A stretch of DNA of 64,000 nt from Mastigias papua. Its lineage: Eukaryota; Cnidaria; Scyphozoa; Rhizostomeae; Mastigiidae. Made by a program: the position numbers and the translations under genes. The stretch is taken from NCBI GenBank assembly GCA_964019165.1, contig OZ025283.1:69501-133500 (forward strand), in the 5' to 3' direction. Below, piece by piece: positions 30,393 through 42,672 of this stretch (its first letter is position 1; each line of letters begins with the position of its first letter). The notes under the pieces were generated by a model. The model saw only the letters and a program-made list of their open reading frames with translations, was not told the DNA's origin and made no database searches.

Positions 30393-31770
30393 GGCATCAT
30401 CATCATCATTGAAAAACATTTAATGACAAACTTAACAATACAAATGTATACACTTAACAATAAACACAAGTATTAATTCTCTGAGAAGTGCATTTTGCAT
30501 AAGTCAAAAAAGGTATCTGAAGTTGTTTGATTGATTATATGTTCTGGTAGACTATTCCATTTCGGTATTACACAATAAAAGAATGAATTTTTGACAACAT
30601 CTACCCGAGCAGATTTTTGCATGAGCTGTTTGGAATGTGAATGTCGTAAGTTTCTGCTGTGGTTTATTTGGAAAAAGTCAGATAGCTTCAAAGCAACCTG
30701 ACAAGTGAACATTTTATGTAATACTTTTAGTTGAAGACATGTTCTGCGTGACTCCAAAGTTTCCCAGTTTAAGCATCCTAGCATGTCTGTAACGCTAGAT
30801 CTTTGATTGTACTTTCCTGCAACAAAGCGCGCAGCGTTTCTTTGAACCATTTATATCCTTTGTTATAAGTCCATCGAACTTGGTTACCAAACTTCACAAG
30901 AGTATTGAAGCTTAGGACGAACGAGAGAGAGATATAATTTTTCCTTTATGCCACTTGAGCAGGCTGAAAAGTTTCATTTTAGAAGACCTAGTGTGCTGTT
31001 AGCCTTGCTGACCATATGGTCGATTGTTTCATTCCATTGCATTTTTGAGCTAATGTAGACACGAAGGTATTTATATGAATTCACATTTTCAACCAGTTCT
31101 TCATTTATACGATAATTTGTTCGAATTTTATTTTTATTTAGTGTGACAGTCAGGGAGTACCATTTTGAACCATTGAAGTCCATTTTCCACTGTTGTGTCC
31201 AATCATACAACAGTTTCAAATCATTTTGTAAAATATAGCTGTCTGTCTTCTTCAGATCTTATGTTGCGATAGAGTGCACAGTCATCAGCGAAAAGATTAA
31301 TGTTAGAATTTAACCTTTCACCAATGTCATTTATAAAAATTAAAAATAATATAGGTCCAAGGACAGTCCCCTGAGGAACTCCAGAAAGAACGTCACAAGG
31401 GAAGGATTTTTCCCCGTCCATCACCACCATTTGAGTTCTATTAGACAACAAGCATTTTATTCAAGACCGAGTTTGACCACATATCCCATACATTTTCAAT
31501 TTCTGTAAAAGCTTGCAATGAGAAACTTTGTCAAAGGCCTTAGAGAAATCGAGAAAAATAATGTTAGTCTGACCTCGTGAGTTTATTGTTTGGCATAAGT
31601 TGTTAACAAGAGTCAAAAGTTGGGTAGTGCATGAGTAGTTTTTCCTAAATCCATACTGCCGTTCTGTAATAAGGTTATACCTTTCAATGTGATTATATAG
31701 TGCAGATTTGATTATGTGCTCTAGGAGTTTGCAAGGAATGGTACTTTTCTTGTATTTTTTTTTGACAATT
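30393..31770 (-). mobile_element. Non-LTR retrotransposon, minus strand, 5'-truncated and decayed
   Basis: Minus-strand coding starts mid reverse transcriptase near 31750 (STIPCKLLEHIIKSAL), then YGFRKNYSCTTQLL, the catalytic block FLDFSKAFDKVSH, SGVPQGTVLGPILFLIFIND and LFADDCALY (second catalytic pair). A thumb region (VNSYKYLRVYISSKMQWNE) and a C-terminal block (VQRNAARFVAGKYNQRSS) end at 30473. Stops near 31460 and 31219 and frameshifts break it. The 3' end on this strand is an (ATG)n tail (30395-30409 read as CAT on plus). Jockey/CR1-like layout. Confidence 0.85.
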
Positions 31771-31779
31771 GAATAAGAC

Positions 31780-32083
31780 AACGAAGATCAATATTGCTTT
31801 GACTTGCCCAATAATGTTTGTGTCTACGTGTTTAATTTTGATCTTATATTGTTTACAACGTTTTGGCTCATGCAAAACTAAGAGGAAGATAGTCCTTATT
31901 GTCAAAGTAAGGAGCTATAGTAAGGCTAAAATAAATATCCAAAAAGGTATAATCAATGTAAAAGAGATTTGAGTAGACTTATGCAAGGCACTTACCTCAG
32001 AGAATACACCAAAACACAACCAAACAACGATTTTCTAAGTTTCTTCGCTCCAAGGTGTACAAATAAGCTTACAAAGAGAGTGA
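31780..32083. other. No feature recognised
   Basis: AT-rich sequence upstream of the truncated non-LTR element and before the microsatellite. No convincing coding. Confidence 0.4.
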
Positions 32084-32167
32084 TCTATCTACCTACCTAC
32101 CTACCTACCTACCTACCTACCTACCTACCTACCTACCTATCTATCTATCTAATCTATCTATCTATCT
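32084..32167. repeat. Microsatellite (CTAC)n then (CTAT)n
   Basis: About 13 uninterrupted CTAC units followed by CTAT/ATCT units. The frame through it gives a Tyr-Leu-Pro-Thr repeat, which is an artefact. Confidence 0.95.
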
Positions 32168-32183
32168 CTCTCAATATTCAAAG

Positions 32184-33166
32184 TCGGGGACAAACGCAAC
32201 ACTTCTATCTGAATTTGATATATGCTATGTAGGTGTTTTCTAGGTCACCTATTCATTATTTTTTCACTAAATCACTACAAGATATCCTTCATGCAGGTTA
32301 TCATTAAAGCCATTTGTCTTTATTTTATTCAAGTTCAAAGTCACGGATGTTGCACATGTCCCACACTATCAGGGATTTGACTTAATAAACCGGTTTTTCC
32401 AAGTTTTTTCGATTTTCGTACAAAGTTTAAATATCCCCATAGCTGCAATACGGTTCTCTTTCAATCCCCAGCCTTTCGCTAGAGAGAAATCGGCGTTTGA
32501 AAATTTTCAGCAAGATCTATGCTCAAGTATACAGTAGACTTCAAGTATACAGTAGTAAGCGGCTCGATTTCGGCGATTTTAGCCTACTATAGCAAACTTC
32601 TTTAAAATTGTAAAAAATACCTTGAATATTGCAGAGAATCTTTCAGAAAATCTTTCTAGACGTGTGTCCAAGATTTCTACGAAGTTTTTTATTGTCTTAT
32701 TATCTGGAGTGGGAGCTAGGGTATATTTTGTGCCTTTTTGGGGTCTCACTCGTGTTGCAAATGTCCCATTTTAGCGATATTTGGAGACATTTCAGCGATA
32801 TTTATATGCTTTTGTTCTGGCAAGACATTTGTCATAAATTAAACGTAATTGCTCGGATAATGTAGGGATTTACGGTAAAAGTAACATGCAAATATGTCAG
32901 TGCAATACTGTTTGTACATATTTCATACTTTTATAAATAAAAGAGCACGAAATTGTGTCATGGGACATTTGCAACACCGGCAGAGACAAATTTTTGTGAT
33001 ATTTCAAAAACGCATTTTTTCCGTATTTAAGATTTTCCCGGAGGAATTTTGCATCAAGGTAAAACAATTTGACCATACTTAGTCTTCGAGTAAATTTTCG
33101 CTCAATTATATCAAAACTTTTTGTCGCAAAATGACTATTTCTAAAATGTAGGGAACATATGCAACA
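32184..33166. repeat. Recurring GGGACAT-TTGCAACA box, both orientations
   Basis: A 15-bp box occurs five times in 1 kb: forward at 32184 (GGGGACAAACGCAACA), 32962 (GGGACATTTGCAACA) and 33151 (GGGAACATATGCAACA); inverted at 32348 (TGTTGCACATGTCCC) and 32753 (TGTTGCAAATGTCCC). There is no ORF and no closed inverted-repeat pair that defines an element. It could be subterminal binding sites of an unrecognised DNA transposon. Confidence 0.55.
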
Positions 33167-33449
33167 CTTGCAGTATGTAGGCTGCTTTGCATTCAAAGCT
33201 CGGTGAATAACCTATGTTCTAGGTCTCATTTCTGATACTCCAAGCAATATTGTCAACAAAACCATTTTCTATTCCCTCATATATACAACAGTGCAACATT
33301 AGAAATTGCTTGAAGGTACCAACTATTTACTCAGCAACCTAATGTCTATTTGCATGCATAAGTGTTAGTATTGACAGCCAAGCAATTCATACCATTATTC
33401 CTCGAGTACCTTCTAAGCATGGAAAAGACGTTACTGTAGGTTCGTCTAA

Positions 33450-36240
33450 TAATGACAATAAACTTAAGCTATATCTGCGGTATTGAAATGTATAGGTTCT
33501 TAGCTTCCTATAATATATAAATGAGATAGAAGTAGCACTGAGTTCATCTAATAAGATGCGATTGGTTTATGAGTAATTTGAAGGGCTTTATGCTTCTATG
33601 ATACATGTAGAATGTTGTTCCATTTTACCGAGAGCTCTTGCTGTTTCAATAGCTATGACTTTCATAAAGAGGCAGTGAATTCGTTTATCAAATACTGATT
33701 GATTAAAACTGTATTGACTGATTTATTAAAATTATATACATCCTCAGGAATGAATTACATTCAATAAACAAAAATATCACCTGATAAATTCTAAGAGAAC
33801 TAAGTGTAATTTATGGGGCTCTGTGCATAACCAATAGATACAGGCTATTGCAGTATACAATCAATGAAGTTTTTGCTATTTGTATGCCATGAGCTACATT
33901 AAATAGACAGTTAAATCACTTAGCACAAGGCAAGAGATGTAATTGCAAAATATGATGTTCAATGCATGTAGGATACGTAGATGATAAATGCTGCAATGAA
34001 ATATGTATATTTCAAACCACTTGAGTGCGAGAACTGAAACGACTTGGAAGAGAATTTATCTAAATAAAAAAAGGACTAGGAGAGATTCTTACCTAAATCT
34101 GAATTGATATTGAATTCCTCTAGTAAAGGGCAATAGGTTTAAACATTGTCTACAAGACTCTATGGTATTGTGATACATGAAGACTTTCTTATACCCATTT
34201 ATAGACTACATGGTGTTTCAACATCTCGAATCACATAGTATTGACAATACGTTTTTCTAATAAGTGACAATAGACTCAAGCAATTTCTACGTCTACCTAC
34301 CCATCATTTGTTTATGTAGTATATCACTTTGAGATCTATCGACTATTATTTATTTGAAAGCTATTAATGAAAAACAAATGACTGTGAATTCATCCATTGG
34401 GAGGGAATATAGTTAACTGCAATAAACTGTGTCAATGAATGTGGGACTGATGCAGAATATCGAAAAGGGATGTCAAGATTCTTACCAATTTCTAGTAATA
34501 AACTAGAAATGGTAGAGGGTGATTTATATGATAGAACACCAAAGATCTGTTGCAATGAACGGTGGTAAATACAAGTAGGGCAGAAGAAAAAGATTGTCCT
34601 AAAGTGTTTAGATTCTACGCTGTTTCTATGCAATTAAGTTCAATTACTAGGAATGTAATTCTCCTAATAGTATTCAAGAGATCCAGGTGAAAAATACGTT
34701 CTCTATGCATGCATAATGAATGTACAACATCACACTGAAATATGCAGATTCTCAACTGATTGTCCACTATGACCCCTATATGTATTCTTTAAGCAGCAGG
34801 CAATAAAGTTGATTGCAGTATATTGTGCTCACTGCAAGTAGGAAAGATGCAGAAAATCGCACTAAAATATGTAACTTCTTAGCTAGCGAAAAGGGCTTGA
34901 AATTGCTTTTCCAATGCATGTGGAAAGATGCAAAATTCCTAACTGAAATGTACAGATTCTCAGCTTTTTTGCTATGAACTACATGCAACAGGCCGCAAAT
35001 TAGACTAACAGAAAGTAGGAGAGTTGCTTGCACTTTTCTGCACGATAGATTTTTGGACTAGATTGGGTACATACTCAACTATTTTTTCATTTCATTTATG
35101 GGATAGCAACTGACTTCTTCCAGCGTAAGACAATTGAGTTGTTAGTAGTAATTAGTTTTGAATTTAAGTACGATATATGTACACCATCGTAATGGATTCT
35201 ATGGATTCTTAGCTTCTTATGGGCTAATGGGAACACACAATCAGTAATGAATTTCTCTAGTGAAAACAATAAGGTTTAGGTTACTTGATGACGTTTATTA
35301 AGTAGATAATAGATGTAGAACATCAATCTTTAATGCAAAACCTCTCAACTATATATAAGAGCGGACTGCAACAACTGTAAATGTAAAAGAAACATCTTTT
35401 CCAAACACCATATTGCTTCAAAAGGAATGCTCAGATTTCCGCAATCACTAGGGTCTGATTGGACGGTCCCTGGTGTAGAACATCAAGCTAAGTGAATTGA
35501 TTCTTCTTAGCTATATGTACACCTTGAAGTACATGAAACGAGCAGTGATTTACCATAATAGAGCTAAAACTATTTTTCCTAGATTTCTGGGCCTTGATGC
35601 AAGTGGAATAGATCTTAGCAAGTACATAAAACTGTATAGATTTCCGACTATTTGTAAGCAATGAATTAATCACTTACAATAGGCGACAGATGCGTCAAAT
35701 TTTTGCATAGAGAGCTAGTTGCAATGTAAAGTGCAAGTACTTTATAAGTAGAAAATCGCATCAATTTGTTACTACTTGTAAGCCATGAGCTACAATTGCA
35801 AACCAATGAATTTGCCTAACAGAAGGCGAGATTTAGATGCAACATCTATGGCTCTATCCTTGTGCAACATACATGTAGCTTCGTAGCAAAACATGTGGAG
35901 TCACAGCTACTAATATGAAATAAAGTGCTTGGGATAGGTAGTGAATTAAATGAAGGTGGACACTTCCAATTTATTGTTCTGAATATGTATACGGTTCTTT
36001 AAGAAGTCCCAGTACATTATACAGATCCTTGGTCCTTAATAAGATATCAGCATACACGCAATAGGCAATGAATTCAAATTCTTTTTTGCTGAATTTCTTG
36101 CTGAATTGTTCTACGTTTAATCCTTGGATAATTGAGAATAGGCTCTGATTTGATCTGGCATAGAGAAAGGGCAGTTATCGTAATCTATGGGGTTCTATGT
36201 ATGCTCGATGGAATTAGAATTTTTGTGCTAAGTTGTGTAG
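33450..36240. repeat. Field of strongly degenerate dispersed/tandem repeat units
   Basis: Recurring phrases in the same order: AAATGTACAGATTCTCAGCT (34946) with variants near 33486, 34737, 34862, 35200 and 35628; TGTATGCCATGAGCTAC (33881) with variants near 34969 and 35775; ACTAACAGAAAGTAGGAGAG (35002) with a variant near 35820. Spacing varies from about 85 to 250 bp. There is no ORF over 90 codons and none with recognisable domains. It looks like an old satellite eroded by mutation. Confidence 0.5.
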
Positions 36241-36367
36241 ACTCTTCCAACCATTTCTATGTGTTGAACAACAAAGGACAGGGGTTTCCAAACAGCAGCC
36301 TGAATGTGGCCCACCATCCATTTGTATCGGCTGGCATGAAACTCTAAAATTTAGTTGTGTATCATAT

Positions 36368-36732
36368 TGTGGGGAATTGGCCCTCCTTATTCCCGTGACA
36401 CTGAAAGATTCACGAATGAGTGGAACTTTATCCACTCAGGCCGATAGCCGTCCTAGTATTTCCCAAGTGTTGGTACTTCCGCAGATATGACAAGAAATTC
36501 ACGCGATGTTTAGAAGTTTATGTTCGTAAGTCCACCATCATATTCTCTCTACAGCGATGTTGTTCTACCCTTAACTACAGTTTCTACTCCCTGTTTATAG
36601 TTTAATATAAGAAAATTCTAGAGATGGTATCATGATGATATAGCATTACGTAATGTTATGTTGATTATATGATGATAAAGCACTATGTAATGTCCTAGAT
36701 TAAACCAGCTAGAAAGCTCTAGATTTCCAACA
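36368..36732 (-). repeat. BEL 3' LTR (365 bp)
   Basis: Plus-strand start TGTGGGGAATTGG, end GATTTCCAACA. Two substitutions against the partner at 41767-42131. Confidence 0.95.
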
Positions 36733-36748
36733 CCCTCCCCCTATTAAA
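36733..36748 (-). promoter_or_regulatory. BEL polypurine tract
   Basis: Minus-strand AATAGGGGGAGGGTG abuts the 3' LTR. Confidence 0.75.
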
Positions 36749-36767
36749 ATGTGACTGCAGTTTAATA

Positions 36768-39700
36768 TCAGTCCTCTTCATCTTCATAGAATCGTATACC
36801 AGTCATTCTGCTCTTTGCATCATCCTTGGCTCCTCTTCTCTTTGGCACAAATTCATTTGCTCTTGGATTTAGTTCTCTCCTCTCATCATTATTGTTGGTC
36901 TCTTCGACTTCTCCCCCAATCTCTAGGTCCTGGACTAGCTGGGTCGGTCTTTCAACAACATATCCGTTCCCTGTGCGTATTTTGTATCCTCTGATGTGTC
37001 CATCCTTTCCTACAATTTCGTTTTCAATCCTCCCAAGTCTCCATTTTCCTTTGCTTTTTACTGAGTCCTTGATCAACACTACCCTTCCATTCTTTAATGT
37101 GGTGCCTCCTGAGCTTACAAGTGATTGCTTCCTTTCTGCCAGTGCCTTCAGATACTCATTCACCCAGCGTTTACGTACTTGTTCCTTCCATTTCTTGATA
37201 TACTGGAGTCTTTTAGTCGCGTCCACTGCTTCATCACTTTCCTCTAGGAGAGTAGCCCTTTCACCTCTTATGAGAATGTTTGGGGTAATAGCTGGTTTCT
37301 CAAATTCCTCTCCAATGTATGTTAATGGTCGATTGTTCATGAACAGCTCAATGCTTAAAAGAGTGTCCTCCAGCTCTTGGAATGATAGCATGGCGTTTCC
37401 TATCACCTTTGATAATGCGGATTTCATCACTCCAATCAAGCGTTTGAAGAAACCCCCCCCCCCACCATGGAGCCCGGGAGAGGTTGAACTTCCATTTGAT
37501 TGACTCCTTAGCGAGAAAATCATTGGCATCTTCACTGTTCTGCAAACTCTCTAACCATGATCTTGCAGCTTTGAACGTTTTTGCATTGTCTGTAACAATC
37601 GTATGAGGCCTTCCTCTTCTAGCGATAAACCACTTTAGCGCTCCCTTGAATTCTTCCACAGTCATGCTCCTGCATAATGTCAAATGAACAGCTCGCGTGG
37701 TTGCACATGTAAATAAAATTACATACGCCTTCTGGATATTCTTCCTGCTTGCCTTGTAGTAAAGTGGTCCTGCAAAGTCAATGCCAATTGTATGAAAAGG
37801 TTCTGACAACTCCGTCCTGAATTTAGGTAGGATTGAAAAGCCCTTCAGATGTTTGACCTTTGCTCGCAGCTTCTTGCACTTGTTGCACCTGTATCGCACA
37901 CTCTTCACCAATCGACGCAGTTGAGGTACCCAAAACTTCTCTCTGACTTGACCCATTGTAGATTGTACTCCCCCATGCAGCGTAAGCTCATGAAAATGCT
38001 CCACAATGTTCATTGCTAAAGGACTCATTTTTGGTATGAAAAGTGGATAGTACCCTTCTATTCTACCATAGCATCTCCATATTCCCATGCCGTCCTTTCC
38101 AAGTTCTGTTTCTCCATTGTTCAGATCATGACTCTCTTGAGCGTACTTCACCCAGTATGTTTCTGCTGCACATAACTCCTCTGTTTTCAAAGGGCCATTT
38201 AGCTTCTCTTTGGTTTTGCAATTGTTTGCAAACCTTTTGATGTATGCTGTAATTCAAAGTAGTTTCCAATAGGCATACTTTCCTAGTAATGCATTTGCCC
38301 ATTCAACTCTGTTCGAACTGTCACTTTGGTTCAACTGTTGCTCCATCAGAATGTGCTCTTTTCTTCGTGGGACACCTTCTGCAGCTGCTGAATCCGTCTC
38401 TATAATCTCTGGTTCTGCAGGCCAGCTACTTCTTTTTGCCAGCCATTGCGGTCCCTTGAACCATAATTCACCGAGCTTTGCAGGTGGCAGTCCTCTGGTT
38501 CCCATATCACTTGGATTTTGATCAGTTGGTATGTAGTGCCATCTTCATTCACCAAGTTCCCTAATTGCTTTGACTCTGTTTCTGACATATTTTGACCATG
38601 TTCCCTTGCTTGCTAACCAGTACAAAACTGTCATACTGTCAGACCATAGATCAATTTCACCTGTAATGCACAGCGTCCCTTGCACATGGCTCATCAACTT
38701 TGCTAGCATGTGTGCTGCAACCAGCTCCAAACAAGGTATGCTGACATCCTTTGGTGCAATTCGAGACTTTGCCACAAGTAGATTTTGCATTGAATTCCCA
38801 TCAGAGTAAGTAATCACAACATAAATGGCGGCACACACTGCCAATTTGCTTGCATCTGCAAAACCTTGTAGTGACAGCTTTCCTTCTCCACCGTTGACAA
38901 TACTTCTTGGAACACTGACACTGGGGCATTCGTTGAGTCTTTTCATCCATTGATTCCGACCTTTTTGAATATCATCTGGTGCAGCTTCATCCCAAGTCAG
39001 CTTTCTCAGACAAACCTCACTGAATAAAATTTTTGCTGTGATAGTTACTGGTGCCACCCAACCAAGTATGTCATAAATACCGTTGATAAAGGCCAGCATT
39101 TTTCGCTTTGTAACATTGTCGTTTTTTGTTAAGCTTGGTCCAAAATGGATTTCAAGAGCATCCCTTTCCTTGTCCCATTGAATCCCAAGAATCTTTGAAA
39201 TAGGCCTTGGTTTCTCATCTTCCTTTACAAGCTGTTTGTCTTCTTGCAGAGTCTTCTCCCTCATTTGCTCATCTTGCACTTCCGATTCCAACAAAGGAAT
39301 GTCACTTTGCCATTTATGCAGTAAAAATCCCCCTTCCTCCATGATCTGTGTAGCCTCCTTTTTAAACTTCCTTAAGTCTTCTTCTGAATCTCCCCCATAT
39401 TGACTATCGTCCACATAAGTGTCTTGTAGAAGTGCCATGGCTGTCTCAGGATGGGTGTCTTTATACTGCGACACGTGCTTCTGCAATGTAGCCCCCAAAA
39501 TGTACGGACTTGGTCCTGCACCAAAGATTACCCTTGTCAATCGATATTCGACAATATTCCGGTCCTCAAGATTGTTATACCATAGTATTCTCTGCGCATC
39601 ATGATCTTCTTCCTTTACCCTTATCTGTAAGAAAGCTTTCTTTACATCACCAACAATTAAATGCTTTTTCATTCGGTTTCTAACCATGATATCAAAAATT

Positions 39701-41559
39701 CTTGGTTGTAATGCTGGTCCAACCTCAAGGCAGTCGTTCAGTGATGGTACTTGAGCATTCCGCTTTGCTGAACAGTCATAAACGATCCTCAGCTTTGTAG
39801 ATTCGGCCTCTTCACGTATCACAGCTTGGTGAGGAATGTAGTGAACTATTTCTCCAGTTGGTCTTGTTGGTGCCCTTTCAATTACCCCATCTTTAATATG
39901 CTCTTGCATGACATCATTGTACTCTGACAGCTTCCCAAGTTTCTCCAGTCTTCTAGTGGTGCTACCTAGTCTGCCTGTGGCTAATTCCTTGTTGCTTAGC
40001 AATGAAAGATGATCATGTTTCCATGGAAGTCGTGTTTCATAGTAACCATTCTTTGTCCTCTGTAAGTTCTCAAGGAAGTCTTCATGGAACTCTGGATTAG
40101 CATTGCTTTCGTCAGTCAGTCCCAGTACATCTAAACTGCATAGCTTCTCAAAATCGCTCTGACTTGATCGTGCAAAGAAGCCCTTTTCAACAGGCGATAA
40201 CTCAGTCCTTTGTCTTCCAAGCATCATCCACCCCAGCATGGTAAACTCTGCTCCTGGATCAGTATCAGGGTTCTGTCGAACTGGCTTGAAACAGTGCTTT
40301 GTTATGATTTCTGAACATATATACGAGCTACTTGCACCAGTGTCAATCATGATCCTGACCTCTTCACCATTGACCTTTCCCTTTACTGTAGCATGTATTG
40401 TGCTCGTGTCACTTTTTGATGCACTCATGCTCTTCTCTGATGCTTGCTCACCCATGGTTGACATCTGCCTTTCACAAAAGGAAGTATGATGCTTTTGACC
40501 ACACTTTGCACAGTTTCGTGATTTGCAGTTGACTGCTGAATGCCCTGCTCCAGTGCAGTTAAAGCAAAGCTTGTTCTTTCTCAATATGTCTCGTCTGTTG
40601 GCAACGCTGAGAACTCTCGTGCAATTGAAACTCTTGTGCTGATTACCTCCACAGTATACACACCTGTCACTGCCTTTCTTGCTACCTTGACCATTGCCAA
40701 AGAGTAACCTTTCTCGGGGTCGAATGCCGCTGTCGAATTTTCCCTCGTCGCCTGTTTTCATGGGGTTCCTGTCCACGTATTTTCGAAGAGTTTCTGTCAG
40801 CTGTTCCAATCTCCATTCTTCCCATTCATCGTCACCTTGAGCTATCACGTCCTTCACTGGACCCAGTTTGTCCATCAGTGTGTAAACAGTACTCTGGGCA
40901 GTTTCTAACTTCTTCATTGTCTTCAGAGTCCGAACAACACGTGAAAGTTTGTTGTAAAAGTCATGAATGCTTGTTACTTTATGGACACTTGTAATACTAT
41001 GAAGACTTTCTAGCTCTTTGATCAACGCCTTGTGAACCTTTATATCTTTTCCATAAGTTGATGTCAAGATGTCCTTTGCCTCTTGATACCCTTCATCTGT
41101 ATGAGGTAATCCTAGAATGTCTTCTCTTGGCTTTCCCTTTGTAAGTTCAAGCAGGTAGTGGAATTTGCTGATATTTGAAATTGCTGATCCATCCACCTCC
41201 ACAGTAAACTGATTCCAAAAGCGGATCCAATCTTTGAAATCTCCACTAAACAGCTCCCTCTCCACTAGGTCCCTTTCTTTTGCTTCGATTCTATTCATCA
41301 AATCTGTACGTAACTGTCTAAAGTCCTTCAGTTCTTGTGCCTGTGCACTTGACCACAAAGCAATCTCTTCAAGAGGTTTTTCCTCATCCAGCATTTGGTC
41401 TTTAGTACGATCAATTGAAACCTCTAGCTTTTTAATAAGGTCACATATTTGTTCACGACGTAATTCGAGGTCATCTTCCTCTTCGATATTTCCCGATACT
41501 TCTTGCAGTGTGATTTTTGCCAACTGTAAAATTCTTTCGTGTTTTTCTGATGCCGACAT
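36768..41559 (-). pseudogene. BEL gag-pol polyprotein with two TGA stops and a poly-G frameshift
   Basis: Starts MSASEKHERILQLAK at 41559. A DUF1759-type gag is followed by CCHC-like zinc knuckles (CVYCGGNQHKSFNC; CFNCTGAGHSAVNC) and the protease motif MIDTGASSSYIC. Reverse transcriptase has VGDVKKAFLQIRV and TYVDDSQYGG, then the Pao A17-type region and RNase H (QGFADASKLAV; LWSDSMTVLYW). The integrase has its zinc motif (HFHELTLHGG ... CNKCKKL), core residues in GIDFAGPLYY and IVTDNAKTF, and a DUF5641-like C-terminus. In-frame TGA at 38545-38547 and 38254-38256. An 11-base G run (37453-37463) at the APWWGG motif shifts frame. Confidence 0.92.
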
Positions 41560-41741
41560 GTCCTTCGTCCCCTTTTCGTTCTCTTTTTGTTGCTGTGAAG
41601 GAGTTTTCCTTGTTTCTTTGATGTGATGCTGACAGCTGTATTCCTTTGTTTCTCGAATTTCATGTAACGCTTACCACTCAGCTAACGTCGAGAAAGAAAC
41701 ACAGATGGATGTCCAATTGCCGATTAGAATCAATACTTTAT

Positions 41742-41759
41742 GTCCTGGCAGGGTCGCCA
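41742..41759 (-). promoter_or_regulatory. BEL primer binding site
   Basis: Minus-strand TGGCGACCCTGCCAGGAC lies seven bases after the 5' LTR. Its complement ends GGGTCGCCA, which resembles the 3' end of some animal tRNA-Arg species; the tRNA identity is inference. Confidence 0.65.
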
Positions 41760-41766
41760 TTTCAAG

Positions 41767-42131
41767 TGTGGGGACTTGGCCCTCCTTATTCCCGTGACAC
41801 TGAAAGATTCATGAATGAGTGGAACTTTATCCACTCAGGCCGATAGCCGTCCTAGTATTTCCCAAGTGTTGGTACTTCCGCAGATATGACAAGAAATTCA
41901 CGCGATGTTTAGAAGTTTATGTTCGTAAGTCCACCATCATATTCTCTCTACAGCGATGTTGTTCTACCCTTAACTACAGTTTCTACTCCCTGTTTATAGT
42001 TTAATATAAGAAAATTCTAGAGATGGTATCATGATGATATAGCATTACGTAATGTTATGTTGATTATATGATGATAAAGCACTATGTAATGTCCTAGATT
42101 AAACCAGCTAGAAAGCTCTAGATTTCCAACA
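41767..42131 (-). repeat. BEL 5' LTR (365 bp)
   Basis: Partner of 36368-36732; TG/CA termini; flanked by ATAT at 42132. Confidence 0.95.
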
Positions 42132-42140
42132 ATATATCTA

Positions 42141-42672
42141 TGTACTCTCAGGTGCCAAATAAACGTCCCCCTGCTTATTACTTTTTCAATTTTTTTCCAA
42201 CCCTCAGAACTTATTAGAAATCTCCGTTTATTATTTTTAAAGAAAATGAAATTGTTTACAAGTACCTCATTTTATTTCCTTTCTTTGTTAGTACCATTCA
42301 CACTCAAGCATTCGAATTCTCCGTTTAAAATAGGTGTCACTTTATATCAAAACAAGTGCCAAGTGATAGGTATCAAGCATGTTTGAGTTAATATCACAAC
42401 ATAGTCAATTTACTGTGGTCAAAACGACTTTTGTGATTATATTTTCTGGCATACTACCTCTAAGAAATGTCGCGAAAAATTGCTGCTGCAATTACAGCCT
42501 GCAAAAATGACAATCTGCTTTTGTTTTTCCCACGCTTTATTATCAGTTTAAGCTCTTTTCAACTTCCAACCCCCTGTTTGTTCTGACCCTTCCTCCATTT
42601 ATCAAAATTCAGATTTTTTCCGACCCCGTTGGTTATTAGAACCTCCCCCGTTATTGGGCACTCGAGAGTACA
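42141..42672. mobile_element. MITE with TGTACTCTC inverted ends and TA duplication
   Basis: The left end TGTACTCTCAGGTGCCAAAT and the right end, read inverted (TGTACTCTCGAGTGCCCAAT), match at nearly every position. TA flanks each side (42139-42140, 42673-42674). The 532-bp body has no ORF. TA duplication points to the Tc1/mariner/pogo group. Confidence 0.7.

Larger units (their letters stand above)
36368..42131 (-). mobile_element. BEL/Pao LTR retrotransposon, near full length, recent
   Basis: 365-bp LTRs at 36368-36732 and 41767-42131 differ at only two positions (about 0.5%). ATAT flanks both sides (36364-36367, 42132-42135). Primer site, gag-pol and purine tract lie in order on the minus strand. 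Domain order and the A17-type region are diagnostic of BEL/Pao. Coding is interrupted by only two in-frame stops and one homopolymer frameshift. Confidence 0.95.

Noticed and set aside
31969..32232. ORF with a Tyr-Leu-Pro-Thr repeat
   Set aside because: It is the (CTAC)n microsatellite read in frame; the flanking codons show no conserved domain.
36826..37503. 225-codon plus-strand ORF opposite the BEL integrase
   Set aside because: It is antisense to well-supported integrase coding and shows no domain.
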